Positions 52,450-60,473 of a DNA stretch of 64,000 bases are shown here, piece by piece. The DNA comes from Dyadobacter sp. SG02. Lineage in GTDB: Bacteria > Bacteroidota > Bacteroidia > Cytophagales > Spirosomataceae. Positions within the stretch are counted from its first letter, which is position 1. Each line of letters begins with the position of its first letter. The DNA is taken from positions 682,001 through 746,000 of the forward strand of contig NZ_FNYL01000002.1 of the NCBI RefSeq assembly GCF_900109045.1, given 5' to 3'. Below the pieces are notes generated by a model, which did not search any database, was not told the origin of the DNA, and saw only the letters and a list, made by a program, of their open reading frames with translations. The position numbers and the translations under genes are program-made.

Positions 52450-52755
52450 TCAGCGAGCCGCTTCCGCGTAATGAAGGGCGGTGTCGCGCAGGGTGTCGAA
52501 GCCTTCGTCTATGGAAACGAAATGGGCGCATTTACGGCCAACCTGCACAAGTATACGCAGGAAATCGGCCTCCGAACCGGCGTGGCTGCTGTGGCAAAGC
52601 AGGAGGACGTCCCCTTCATTTAACCCGCTAACCACATCCGAAAGGCCGGACTGGCCCTCTGCTTGCTGTTCCCGGACGATTTGATGGCATCCCGCCGTTT
52701 GAAGTTTTGCTAAGAAAGTGTCTTCTGCCCCGTATGGCAAGTAGCCTATAAACAT
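52450..52755 (-). CDS. Resolvase-fold protein lacking catalytic residues
   Basis: This 101-aa protein aligns by pattern with the catalytic domain of serine recombinases. Their usual start is MxIGYARVST and this one has MFIGYLPYGAEDTFLAKLQTAGC. The following VSGLNEGDVLLLCHSSHAGS corresponds to the LxxGDxLVVxxLDRLxRS segment. The nucleophile Ser is absent and the conserved Arg residues of the active site are missing. There is no DNA-binding domain. It is not a functional recombinase; a regulatory or structural role is possible. The ATG at 52755 is preferred to the TTG four codons upstream. It has no neighbour with a mobile-element signature. Confidence 0.65.
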   Translation of the reverse strand: MFIGYLPYGAEDTFLAKLQTAGCHQIVREQQAEGQSGLSDVVSGLNEGDVLLLCHSSHAGSEADFLRILVQVGRKCAHFVSIDEGFDTLRDTALHYAEAAR

Positions 52756-52917
52756 TCCTGATCCCAATGATGAAGTGTTAAAAGTAGGGGATAAGGAAGC
52801 CGGAGCCGACCGATGTGGATTAGAAAAAAATTAAAACCTTTGATCCTATGAAAATATTGATAATATTTCTGAGAACGTTCATGCGTTCACAATGAACTCC
52901 TCTAACAGCACCCTAAC

Positions 52918-53349
52918 ATGAATTTGAATGAAATCCGGGCCGAACTGGTCACGAAAACCGAGCGTAAAATCCAGGAAATGAAGTCCAGAAGCATTGTCCT
53001 GCCCGAACGCCGGGCAGATTTATGCGAACTTTGTGACCAGCTTTCGCAGGAAATTTACGATTTCGCCGTCAATACCACCATCCAGATCGCCGACCGTCAC
53101 CACCTCCGCAGCCGCGCAGCCAGCCTGCTCGACGAGCTTCGTGAAGACATTTACAATCTCACCAACGGCGCGCTCGATATCGTCGTGGCCGCATCGTCTA
53201 CGCGAGGCCCGGGTGCGGGAGACACCCCAAGCCAGCGACCGGCAGAACGGAAACGTTGGAAAATCCTTACTACCCCCAGGTTCTTTCAGGTACTTTACAG
53301 CTGGTGCAAAGGCCTGCGGGTCTACAAGCAACCCGCGGCTTTCTGCTAG
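52918..53349 (+). CDS. Unknown protein (143 aa)
   Basis: The protein begins MNLNEIRAELVTKTERKIQE and is mainly helical, with a charged C-terminal part. I recognise no domain. The end is odd: the last 12 codons run through a hairpin (GCGGGT ... ACCCGC) that looks like a rho-independent terminator. The true stop may have been lost or the reading frame shifted near the end. The gene converges on the serine-hydrolase gene, with 21 bp between the stop codons. Confidence 0.55.
   Translation: MNLNEIRAELVTKTERKIQEMKSRSIVLPERRADLCELCDQLSQEIYDFAVNTTIQIADRHHLRSRAASLLDELREDIYNLTNGALDIVVAASSTRGPGAGDTPSQRPAERKRWKILTTPRFFQVLYSWCKGLRVYKQPAAFC
53315..53345 (+). terminator. Terminator-like hairpin inside the end of the 143-aa gene
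   Basis: GCGGGT and ACCCGC form a 6-bp core stem around TCTACAAGC-type loop sequence. Outer pairs GCC/GGC and AAAG/CTTT extend it with two bulges, and TTTCT follows. It overlaps the last codons of the 143-aa gene. Confidence 0.5.
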
Positions 53350-53370
53350 TAGTTTTCCCGGACCGCCTGC

Positions 53371-54753
53371 CTACCGCGCTGCCTGATCCAGTATCGAGCG
53401 GACGATTTTGTTATCGGGATCTTTCCGGATGGCTTGCTGTGCGTACAAAACGGCCAGATCCGCCTTACCCTGTTGTTTATACGCTTCTGCGATGAACTGG
53501 CAGGCAATGGCGTAATCCTTGTCCTGCAAATCGAGGAGGAGGCCAAGCGTGAATACCCTGATAGCGTCGTCGATCCGGTTGCGGCGCATGAGGAACTTGC
53601 CGGTATTGACGAGGTCGCCGATGGGGAACGACAGGTCGTACATGTCTTTTTTCTGTTCCCGGACGGTCCGGTAAAATGCCACGCCGGCGTCGAAATCGGC
53701 GAGCATTTCCTCGCGCAGTTCGAGGTATAAGGAACGTTTGGGTACCGTGTATGGCTTATTGTCTAGGATCGAGAGAATGGCGGTAGTGAGCTGCCGTACT
53801 TTAAAATTCTGGTTGTTGGTCATCAGTATCACGAACCGGTCGTTTTTCAGATCATGGGTGATCAGCGCTTCGTAGTTGAAATTGGAGCCGTGGTGCTGAT
53901 GCCATACCAGTTCGCCGTTCTCAAATCTCCCTTCGCCCAGGCTGCTTTCGCCTTCTCCGAAATGCTCCGAAAGTTGCCGGACCGAGGCTTTCCCGACGAG
54001 TTTGTAACTGTCGACCGCCGCCATAAAGCGATACAGGTCTTCTACCGTCAGCCGGGGCCAGCCGGTCGTGGTTTCGCGAGGTACTTCATTGATATACTTG
54101 TTGTTAAAAGCAATCGCCATCGTGGTGTCGTTCACGGGCAGGTCGATCACGGTACGCTTCATTTCGGCCGGTTTCAGGATATTTTTTTCTAAAAATGCCT
54201 GGTATTTCAAACCGGATATTTTCTCCACGATCCGCTGTTGAAGGTACACATTGGAATAGCTGTATATGTACGCCTTCCCGGGCGAATTCGCGAGGTGTTT
54301 CATGGCCAGAAGCTCATTCCCGATGGCCTGGTCCGTATTTGCGGGGCTTGCGGGCAGTCCGCTGGTGTAACTGAGCAGGTGCGCGATCTGAATGCTGTCG
54401 GCCCATGCGGGCAGCTCGGGGAGGTATTTGCGAACAGGATCGGTTACGGAAAGCTTGCCTTTTTCCGCGAGAAACATGATCGACAAGCCGTTAAATTCCT
54501 TGGCAATGGAGCCGATGTCGAACCGCTTTTGCAGCGTGAGCGGGTATTGTTTGCTACCATCGGCGAATCCCACGGCAGCTTTGTAAATCGGTTGTCCCTT
54601 ACTCATTACGAGTACATTACCATTGAAAACGCCGATGCGGTGGGCGGCCTGCATGAGGGAATCGATGCGTTTGGAAAGCGGGTCGGTTTGGGCGTAAAGC
54701 GGGGTGGTGAGGAGGTTGGCGAAAAGGATGAACGTCAGGAACTGGTTTTTCAT
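53371..54753 (-). CDS. Secreted serine hydrolase (beta-lactamase fold) with TPR tail
   Basis: The 460-aa product has a signal peptide ending PLYAQ. The penicillin-binding/beta-lactamase-like domain (about 25-330) contains SIAK (S-x-x-K, nucleophile near residue 82), YSYSNVY (the Y-x-N equivalent) and WHQHHG (third motif, HxG). From about residue 350 the sequence forms helical TPR-like repeats (NRIDDAIRVFTLGLLLD, GKADLAVLYAQQAIRKDP). This architecture is frequent in Bacteroidota serine hydrolases of unknown substrate. It is monocistronic. Confidence 0.9.
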   Translation of the reverse strand: MKNQFLTFILFANLLTTPLYAQTDPLSKRIDSLMQAAHRIGVFNGNVLVMSKGQPIYKAAVGFADGSKQYPLTLQKRFDIGSIAKEFNGLSIMFLAEKGKLSVTDPVRKYLPELPAWADSIQIAHLLSYTSGLPASPANTDQAIGNELLAMKHLANSPGKAYIYSYSNVYLQQRIVEKISGLKYQAFLEKNILKPAEMKRTVIDLPVNDTTMAIAFNNKYINEVPRETTTGWPRLTVEDLYRFMAAVDSYKLVGKASVRQLSEHFGEGESSLGEGRFENGELVWHQHHGSNFNYEALITHDLKNDRFVILMTNNQNFKVRQLTTAILSILDNKPYTVPKRSLYLELREEMLADFDAGVAFYRTVREQKKDMYDLSFPIGDLVNTGKFLMRRNRIDDAIRVFTLGLLLDLQDKDYAIACQFIAEAYKQQGKADLAVLYAQQAIRKDPDNKIVRSILDQAAR

Positions 54754-54844
54754 AAAATATGGCTGATTAGATGAATGCGGACATTCAAGTATTATGCCAA
54801 TTTGTAACTAATTGATACATAGTATGTTTTTGAAATGATAGAAT

Positions 54845-54923
54845 GTTCGGAAGCGAACGGGCCTGTCCGCTTTCAGTCGATGGAAGCCGTGCAGCGACGG
54901 ACGACCGCGTCCGATTTCGGACA
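54845..54923. promoter_or_regulatory. Candidate activator sites upstream of FtsX permease 2
   Basis: GTTCGGAAGCGAAC (54845-54858) and TCCGATTTCGGA (54910-54921, extending to ACA) are short palindromes. A half-site TGTCCGC lies between them at about 54864. The last one resembles the site at 26307 upstream of FtsX permease 1. A weak -24-like TGGCAT at 54968-54973 follows after 46 bp, without a good -12. The assignment is tentative. Confidence 0.35.
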
Positions 54924-55037
54924 GAATTGTTTTGATTAAATTTTTGATTTTCAATGGTTTAGTAACATGGCATGCATTTGTTGATATGCAGGAAAATCGA
55001 TTTCTCCTTTGCCTTACCGGGGCCAAACGTCCATATT

Positions 55038-57440
55038 ATGTTCAAAAATTATCTGAAAATCGCCTTCCGGAACCTGACGAAGCACAAGGCTTTCAGCTTT
55101 ATCAACATTTCCGGCGTATCACTGGGGCTCACCTGCTTCCTGCTGCTCGCTTTGTATGTGAAGGATGAACTGGCGTATGATCGTTTTCACGAACATGGCG
55201 ACCGTATTTACAGGCTGAACCGTACGTTCCTGGCCAACGACGGCACGGAATCGCTTAGGCTCGGGCATGCGGCACCGCCATTTGGCCCGCTGGTGAAGCA
55301 GGACTTTCCACAGGTGGAGCAGGTTGTGCGTCTGCTGGAAACCGGTGCATTGGTGAAGTACGGCGAGAAACGGTTTTCAGAGGAAAATATGTTTGCCGCG
55401 GAAGCGAATGTTTTCAAGGTTTTTACTTTTAAAATAGACCAGGGAAACCCCGACAAAGCGCTCGAAAACCCTTTTTCGATCATGTTTTCGAAGCCTATGG
55501 CCGAGAAGTATTTCGGGAACGACGATCCGATCGGAAAAGTGGTGCGGCTGGATAATCAGTTTGACTACACGGTTACGGGTGTTTTCGAGCCGCTGCCTGC
55601 GCAGTCGCATTTCCATCCCAGCTTCCTGGTTTCTTTCTCGACCCTGAACGATGACCGCATTTACGGTGCCGAAGGGCTGCGTACCAACTGGGGTAACAAT
55701 TCTTTCTCGACGTTCCTACTGCTTCCCAAACATTTCGACGCTAAAAAACTCGAAGCGGCTTTCCCCGCATTTCAGAACAAGCATATCGACCCCAAGGCTT
55801 CGAAATACTCGGTATTGACGCTCACTAAACTCACCGACATTCACCTGCGCTCGCACCTGGATTCGGAGATCGAGGCCAACGGGGATATTCAATATGTGTA
55901 CCTGTTTTCGGCGATCGCGATTTTCATTCTGCTCATCGCCTGCATCAATTATATGAACCTGGCCACGGCCAAATCCGCCACGCGTGCGAAGGAAGTAGGT
56001 ATGCGGAAGGTGATCGGCGCGGTGCGTTCGCAGCTGGTGAACCAGTTTCTGAGCGAATCGGTGATCCTGGTCGCGATTTCGGTGGTACTCGCATTTACGA
56101 CGATGGTATTGTGCCTGCCGCTGTTCAATAATTTTACCCAAAAACAACTTTCCGTTTCCGCATTGCTAGACCCGACTTTCCTGACCATTCTCGTCGGCAT
56201 TACCGTCTTCACCGGGCTGGCGGCGGGCAGTTACCCGGCGTTTTTTATGACGGGTTTTCAGCCTATCGCGGTTTTGAAAGGTAAAATCGCCTCCGCACTG
56301 AAAAACGGAAAACTGCGCCAGACACTCGTAGTAGCACAGTTCGCGATCGCCGTCACGCTGATCATCAGCACGACGGTGGTTTACAATCAGATGCGTTACA
56401 TTCAGAATTACAAGCTCGGATATGCCAAAGACCAGGTGGTGGTGTTCGGCATGCCCGACGACTCTACGACCGACGTGGAGGCGATCCGGCAGCGGTTCAA
56501 GGAACATGCCGCTGTGCGGGAAATGGGCCGTTCGTCGCGGATTCCCTCGGGCCGGTTGCTCGATTCCTGGGATGCGTACGTGATGAAAGGCGATTCGATG
56601 GCGCCTACGCAGATCAATATCAAGTCGCTTTCTGTGGATGAAGACTTTATTCCGACCTATCAGATCCGGATGGCAGCAGGCCGCAATTTTTCGCGCCAGC
56701 ACCCGACCGATCGTAAGGAAGGTTTCATCCTCAATGCAACGGCTGCGCGTTTGCTGGGCTGGAAAAATCCGGAAGACGCGATCGGCAACCGCTTCGGCTA
56801 TGGCGAAATGCGGGGGCAGATCATCGGCGTCACCGACGACTACCATTTCGAATCGCTGCACCAGAAAGTGGCGCCTATTGCGATGTTCTATCAGCCCGGT
56901 CGGCTCGGGCGGGTGTCCGTACACATCGCGGGCGGGGACATTCAGGGCGCGATCGCGCACATCGGCTCGGTATGGAAAGAGCGTTTTCCCGACGTGCCGT
57001 TCCAGTATGAGTTCCTCGACCAGCGTTTCGGTAAGCTTTACGCGCGTGAGGAAACGCAGCAGTTGTTGTTCGGTATATTCGCCGGGATCGCCATTCTCAT
57101 TTCCTGCATGGGTTTGCTGGGGCTTTCGATGTTCATGGCGGAGCTCCGTACGAAGGAAATCGGCGTCAGAAAAGTGCTGGGTGCTTCGGTACCGAGCATT
57201 GTCGGGCTGCTTTCGAAGGATTTTCTCAAACCTGTCCTGATTGCGATACTGATAGCCTCGCCCATTGCCTGGTACGGGATGAAAAACTGGTTGCAGGATT
57301 TTGCCTACCACACCGACATTCGTTGGTGGGTGTTCCTGCTGGCCGGTGCTTTGTCGATCGCCATCGCATTGTTCACGGTGAGTTTCCAGAGTATCCGTGC
57401 CGCGCTGATGAACCCTGTTAAAAGTTTGAGAAGCGAGTAA
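55038..57440 (+). CDS. FtsX/MacB-type ABC permease (800 aa)
   Basis: The protein resembles the permease at 26440, opening with MFKNYLKIAFRNLTKHKAFSF. SLGLTCFLLLALYVKDELAYD follows the first helix. Two MacB_PCD periplasmic domains alternate with FtsX membrane blocks (first block about 295-450, second from about 675). SCMGLLGLSMFMAELRTKEIG and RKVLGASVPSIVGLLSKDF mark the last block. No nucleotide-binding subunit is adjacent. The ATG at 55038 begins the family-typical N-terminus. The sulfatase gene follows after 46 bp, which may reflect co-transcription. Confidence 0.92.
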   Translation: MFKNYLKIAFRNLTKHKAFSFINISGVSLGLTCFLLLALYVKDELAYDRFHEHGDRIYRLNRTFLANDGTESLRLGHAAPPFGPLVKQDFPQVEQVVRLLETGALVKYGEKRFSEENMFAAEANVFKVFTFKIDQGNPDKALENPFSIMFSKPMAEKYFGNDDPIGKVVRLDNQFDYTVTGVFEPLPAQSHFHPSFLVSFSTLNDDRIYGAEGLRTNWGNNSFSTFLLLPKHFDAKKLEAAFPAFQNKHIDPKASKYSVLTLTKLTDIHLRSHLDSEIEANGDIQYVYLFSAIAIFILLIACINYMNLATAKSATRAKEVGMRKVIGAVRSQLVNQFLSESVILVAISVVLAFTTMVLCLPLFNNFTQKQLSVSALLDPTFLTILVGITVFTGLAAGSYPAFFMTGFQPIAVLKGKIASALKNGKLRQTLVVAQFAIAVTLIISTTVVYNQMRYIQNYKLGYAKDQVVVFGMPDDSTTDVEAIRQRFKEHAAVREMGRSSRIPSGRLLDSWDAYVMKGDSMAPTQINIKSLSVDEDFIPTYQIRMAAGRNFSRQHPTDRKEGFILNATAARLLGWKNPEDAIGNRFGYGEMRGQIIGVTDDYHFESLHQKVAPIAMFYQPGRLGRVSVHIAGGDIQGAIAHIGSVWKERFPDVPFQYEFLDQRFGKLYAREETQQLLFGIFAGIAILISCMGLLGLSMFMAELRTKEIGVRKVLGASVPSIVGLLSKDFLKPVLIAILIASPIAWYGMKNWLQDFAYHTDIRWWVFLLAGALSIAIALFTVSFQSIRAALMNPVKSLRSE

Positions 57441-57486
57441 AATCCATGGATTTACTATATTAGCAAAAATCGCAATATATAAATTC

Positions 57487-58872
57487 ATGGGATTCAACAG
57501 GTTTTCAAAGTCGGTAATACAAATAGTGCTGGTAATAAGCTTATTGACCGCATTTGTCCAGCGCCGTGCGGCCCAATCGCCGCCTAATATTATCGTCATA
57601 TTGACGGACGACATGGGTTACGGCGACATCGGCGCGTACGGCGGGCGCTTCGTTCCCACACCGAATATTGACCGGCTGGCAGCCAGTGGCCTCAAACTCA
57701 CGCAGTATTACAGCGGCGCGCCCATTTGCTCACCTTCGCGGGCCAGCATTCTTACCGGTATGCAGCCTGGTAAATGGAACTTCACGACGTTTCTGGATAC
57801 CCAAAAACACAACAAAGACGCCGAACAAATCGATTACCTGAATCCCGGGGCGCCTTCCATTGCCCGCTTTTTCAAAAACGCCGGCTATGCCACCGGGCAT
57901 TTCGGCAAATGGCATATGGGCGGCGGGAGGGACGTTACCAATGCGCCCGGGTTTGTGCAATACGGCTTCGACGAACATGCCAGCACCTACGAAAGCCCCG
58001 AACCGGACCCCGCTATTACCGCTACGAACTGGATATGGTCTGATAAGGACAGCATTAAAAGGTGGGACAGGAGCAAGTACTTCGTCGACCGGACGCTGGA
58101 TTTCATGAAGCGCCACAAAGGCCAGCCTTGCTTCGTAAACCTCTGGCCCGACGACGTGCACACGCCCTGGGTACCCGAGCCGGAAACCGAATACACCGGC
58201 AAATCTCCCTTGAAACCGCAGGAAGAAGCCGCATTCAAAGGTGTGCTCAAAGAATACGATGTACAGATCGGCCGTTTGGTCGACGGCCTCCGGGAACTGG
58301 GACTGGCGGAGAATACCATCATTATCTTCACGAGCGACAATGGCGCGCTTCCCACTTTCGGTGGGGCCAGAAGTGGCGGCCTGCGGGGTTCGAAGCTGTC
58401 ACTGTACGAAGGCGGTATCCGTATGCCGTTTCTTATCAGCTGGCCGGGACACATTCCGGCCAACAAAACGGACGACCGCTCGGAGCTGCACGCAACCGAT
58501 CTTTTACCGACCTTATCCAAACTCGCAGGCGTGAAAATTCCCGAAAGCTATCACGGCGACGGTATTGACCGGTCGGGGATACTGCTGGGGAAACCTTCGC
58601 TGCGAAAAAAGGAAATGTATTGGGAATACGGCAGGAACGACGTTGCCTACAACTACCCGAAAGGCAACGACCGTAGTCCGCGCCTGGCCGTCCGCTCGGG
58701 CGAATGGAAGCTTTTGATGGACGCCGACGGCAGCAAAGTCGAGCTGTACAATATCGTAAAGGATTCCGCTGAAACGACGAATCTTCAAGCGACGGAAGAA
58801 AAGATCACCAAAGAGCTGAGCGGGAAGCTGGTGACTTGGTGGAAATCGCTTCCGAAGTTGAATGTCAATTAA
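57487..58872 (+). CDS. Secreted arylsulfatase-type sulfatase
   Basis: The 461-aa product has a signal peptide and the sulfatase fold. NIIVILTDDMGYGDIGAYGG supplies the metal-binding Asp pair, CSPSRASILTG the formylglycine site, GHFGKWHMGG a conserved Lys/His motif, and IFTSDNGALPTFGG the second metal site. The C-terminus has a beta-rich domain (LAVRSGEWKLLMDADGSKVELYN, quoted in part). This is the arylsulfatase A type and differs from the iduronate-2-sulfatase-like gene at 20293. No maturase is adjacent. Confidence 0.92.
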   Translation: MGFNRFSKSVIQIVLVISLLTAFVQRRAAQSPPNIIVILTDDMGYGDIGAYGGRFVPTPNIDRLAASGLKLTQYYSGAPICSPSRASILTGMQPGKWNFTTFLDTQKHNKDAEQIDYLNPGAPSIARFFKNAGYATGHFGKWHMGGGRDVTNAPGFVQYGFDEHASTYESPEPDPAITATNWIWSDKDSIKRWDRSKYFVDRTLDFMKRHKGQPCFVNLWPDDVHTPWVPEPETEYTGKSPLKPQEEAAFKGVLKEYDVQIGRLVDGLRELGLAENTIIIFTSDNGALPTFGGARSGGLRGSKLSLYEGGIRMPFLISWPGHIPANKTDDRSELHATDLLPTLSKLAGVKIPESYHGDGIDRSGILLGKPSLRKKEMYWEYGRNDVAYNYPKGNDRSPRLAVRSGEWKLLMDADGSKVELYNIVKDSAETTNLQATEEKITKELSGKLVTWWKSLPKLNVN

Positions 58873-58987
58873 TTACAAAAACCACCTGATCTGAGAAATT
58901 TGCAACTCTTGCTGTAATCCTTGTACGCCGCAGGCGGGTTCTATCGGCCACCTTTGTAATGTTCTTTAACACTAAACAAAAACGACC

Positions 58988-59740
58988 ATGAACTCGCTCA
59001 AAAACAAAGTTGCCGTTATCACAGGATCCGCAAGAGGCCTTGGAAAAGCCATCGCAGAACGTTACGCCGCACTCGGCGCCGACATCGTTATCAACTACTC
59101 CCGCGACAAAGCTTCGGCCGAGGAAGTAGTAAGCAATATCACCGCCATGGGGGCCCGCGTCATCGCCGTACAGGCCGATGTGAGCAAGGTAGCGGACATT
59201 CACCGCCTGTTCGATGAAGCTAAAAAGGCATTTGGTAAAATCGATATAGTAGTAGCCAATGCGGGTATCGAAATGGTAGAAACGCCCGTTACCCAGTTCA
59301 CCGAGGAACAGTTCGACCGCCTGTTTTCCATTAATACCAAAGGCGCTTACTTCACCATGCAGCAGGCCGCATTGAATGTCGAAAACAACGGCCGCATTAT
59401 CTACATCGCTTCGAGTACTACCGCATTTCCCGTGGCCGGGATGGCCGTGTACGGGGGCAGCAAAACCACACCGCGTTACCTGGTGGATGTTTTGTCCAAA
59501 GAAATCGGCCACCGTGGCGTGACCGTGAACTCGATTATCCCGTTCGCGGTAGACCATTCGGGTATTTTCGCGGAAGAGGGCAGCTATCCGGAACTGCGGA
59601 AATCGCTGCTCGATAGCTGTCCGATGGGTCGCCTGGCCGAGGTGGAAGACGTGGCCAATATCGCCGAGTTCTTTGCCAGCGACCTTTCTTCGTTCGTGAA
59701 CGGCCAGCATTTGCTGGTGAACGGCGGAGCAAACCAATAA
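58988..59740 (+). CDS. Short-chain dehydrogenase/reductase
   Basis: A classical 250-aa SDR. VAVITGSARGLGKAIAERYA is the TGxxxGxG cofactor motif and DIVVANAGI the NAG motif. The active-site Ser is in IASSTTAFP (near residue 140) and YGGSK (near residue 153) has the Tyr and Lys of YxxxK. It ends FVNGQHLLVNGGANQ. The acidic or basic residue after strand 2 (NYSRDK) favours NADP(H). The substrate is unknown. It is flanked by spacer on both sides and appears monocistronic. Confidence 0.92.
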   Translation: MNSLKNKVAVITGSARGLGKAIAERYAALGADIVINYSRDKASAEEVVSNITAMGARVIAVQADVSKVADIHRLFDEAKKAFGKIDIVVANAGIEMVETPVTQFTEEQFDRLFSINTKGAYFTMQQAALNVENNGRIIYIASSTTAFPVAGMAVYGGSKTTPRYLVDVLSKEIGHRGVTVNSIIPFAVDHSGIFAEEGSYPELRKSLLDSCPMGRLAEVEDVANIAEFFASDLSSFVNGQHLLVNGGANQ

Positions 59741-59936
59741 CGATCCTATTGCAAAATGCGCTTTTCAAAACTGTTCCACAGCATTGTGGAATAAAAGCCC
59801 CGGGTAAGTTCCCCGGCCGCCAGCGCGGTCGGGTTCTTCGTGTGTGCGGATGCGGCGCAGATGTGCGATGTCAGATGGCATAGTATTTAACTATATTTTG
59901 ATTTTAAGCATGGGCAATTTATACTATTAACTTTCC

Positions 59937-60425
59937 ATGGAATCAAACCCAGACCCGAAGCACGCAGACCCGACCGGAGACCCAGGCAATGGACAGCTGA
60001 TCTTTCTGGCGGAAGACGACCACGACGACATTTACCTCTTCGAACGCGCCTTGAACGGACTGAAAGCAGGACACGCATTAAGCACATTCGCGAACGGCCA
60101 GGAATTGTTCGATGCCCTGAAAATACCCCTCAGGGACGAACCCGATATTGTCTTCCTCGATATCAATATGCCCCTGCAAAACGGCCTTGAATGTCTGCGC
60201 AACATCCGGGAGCATTATTCCAAAGAACTGCCGGTATTCCTGTTTTCGACCGCCCAGGATCACCTCACGGTAGAGGAAGCGCGCAAGCTCGGCGCTACGG
60301 GATATTTGTCGAAGCCGAGTGCTATGGAAGAGCTGGGCAGCCTGCTGACCAATGTGTTATCGATCAACTGGCGTACGCGTTCGGTCAATGATTTTTATGT
60401 GCATTTGCAGCTGGCGGATACCTGA
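59937..60425 (+). CDS. Single-domain response regulator (CheY-like)
   Basis: This 162-aa protein consists of one receiver domain (about 20-145) with LAEDDHDDIYL (acidic pocket), VFLDINMPLQNG (phospho-acceptor Asp near residue 73), and YLSKP (switch Lys near residue 125). There is no output domain. Receivers of this type in Bacteroidota are often partners of nearby kinases. The histidine-kinase gene begins 48 bp downstream and is co-oriented. Confidence 0.9.
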   Translation: MESNPDPKHADPTGDPGNGQLIFLAEDDHDDIYLFERALNGLKAGHALSTFANGQELFDALKIPLRDEPDIVFLDINMPLQNGLECLRNIREHYSKELPVFLFSTAQDHLTVEEARKLGATGYLSKPSAMEELGSLLTNVLSINWRTRSVNDFYVHLQLADT

Positions 60426-60460
60426 TAGTGAAATTTCGGTTATCTTGCCGCTTTCACCTC

Positions 60461-60467
60461 AAAGGAG
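60461..60467 (+). promoter_or_regulatory. Shine-Dalgarno that selects a TTG start
   Basis: AAAGGAG lies six bases before TTG at 60474. Strong ribosome-binding sites are uncommon in this window, so this supports the TTG as the true start of the histidine kinase. A second TTG at 60468 is too close to be used. No ATG lies near. Confidence 0.65.
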
Positions 60468-60473
60468 TTGTCG

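Noticed and set aside
52450-52755. Mobile-element resolvase
   Set aside because: The catalytic Ser and Arg residues are missing and no transposon ends or partner genes are present, so it was called a resolvase-fold protein only.
56166-57614. 482-codon open frame on the minus strand
   Set aside because: It is antisense to the second FtsX permease gene and has no domain evidence.
58865-59737. 290-codon open frame on the minus strand
   Set aside because: It is the shadow of the SDR gene, which has complete catalytic motifs.
59774-59791. Hairpin TTCCACA / TGTGGAA after the SDR gene
   Set aside because: The stem is only 7 bp and lacks a T-run, so I did not call it a terminator.
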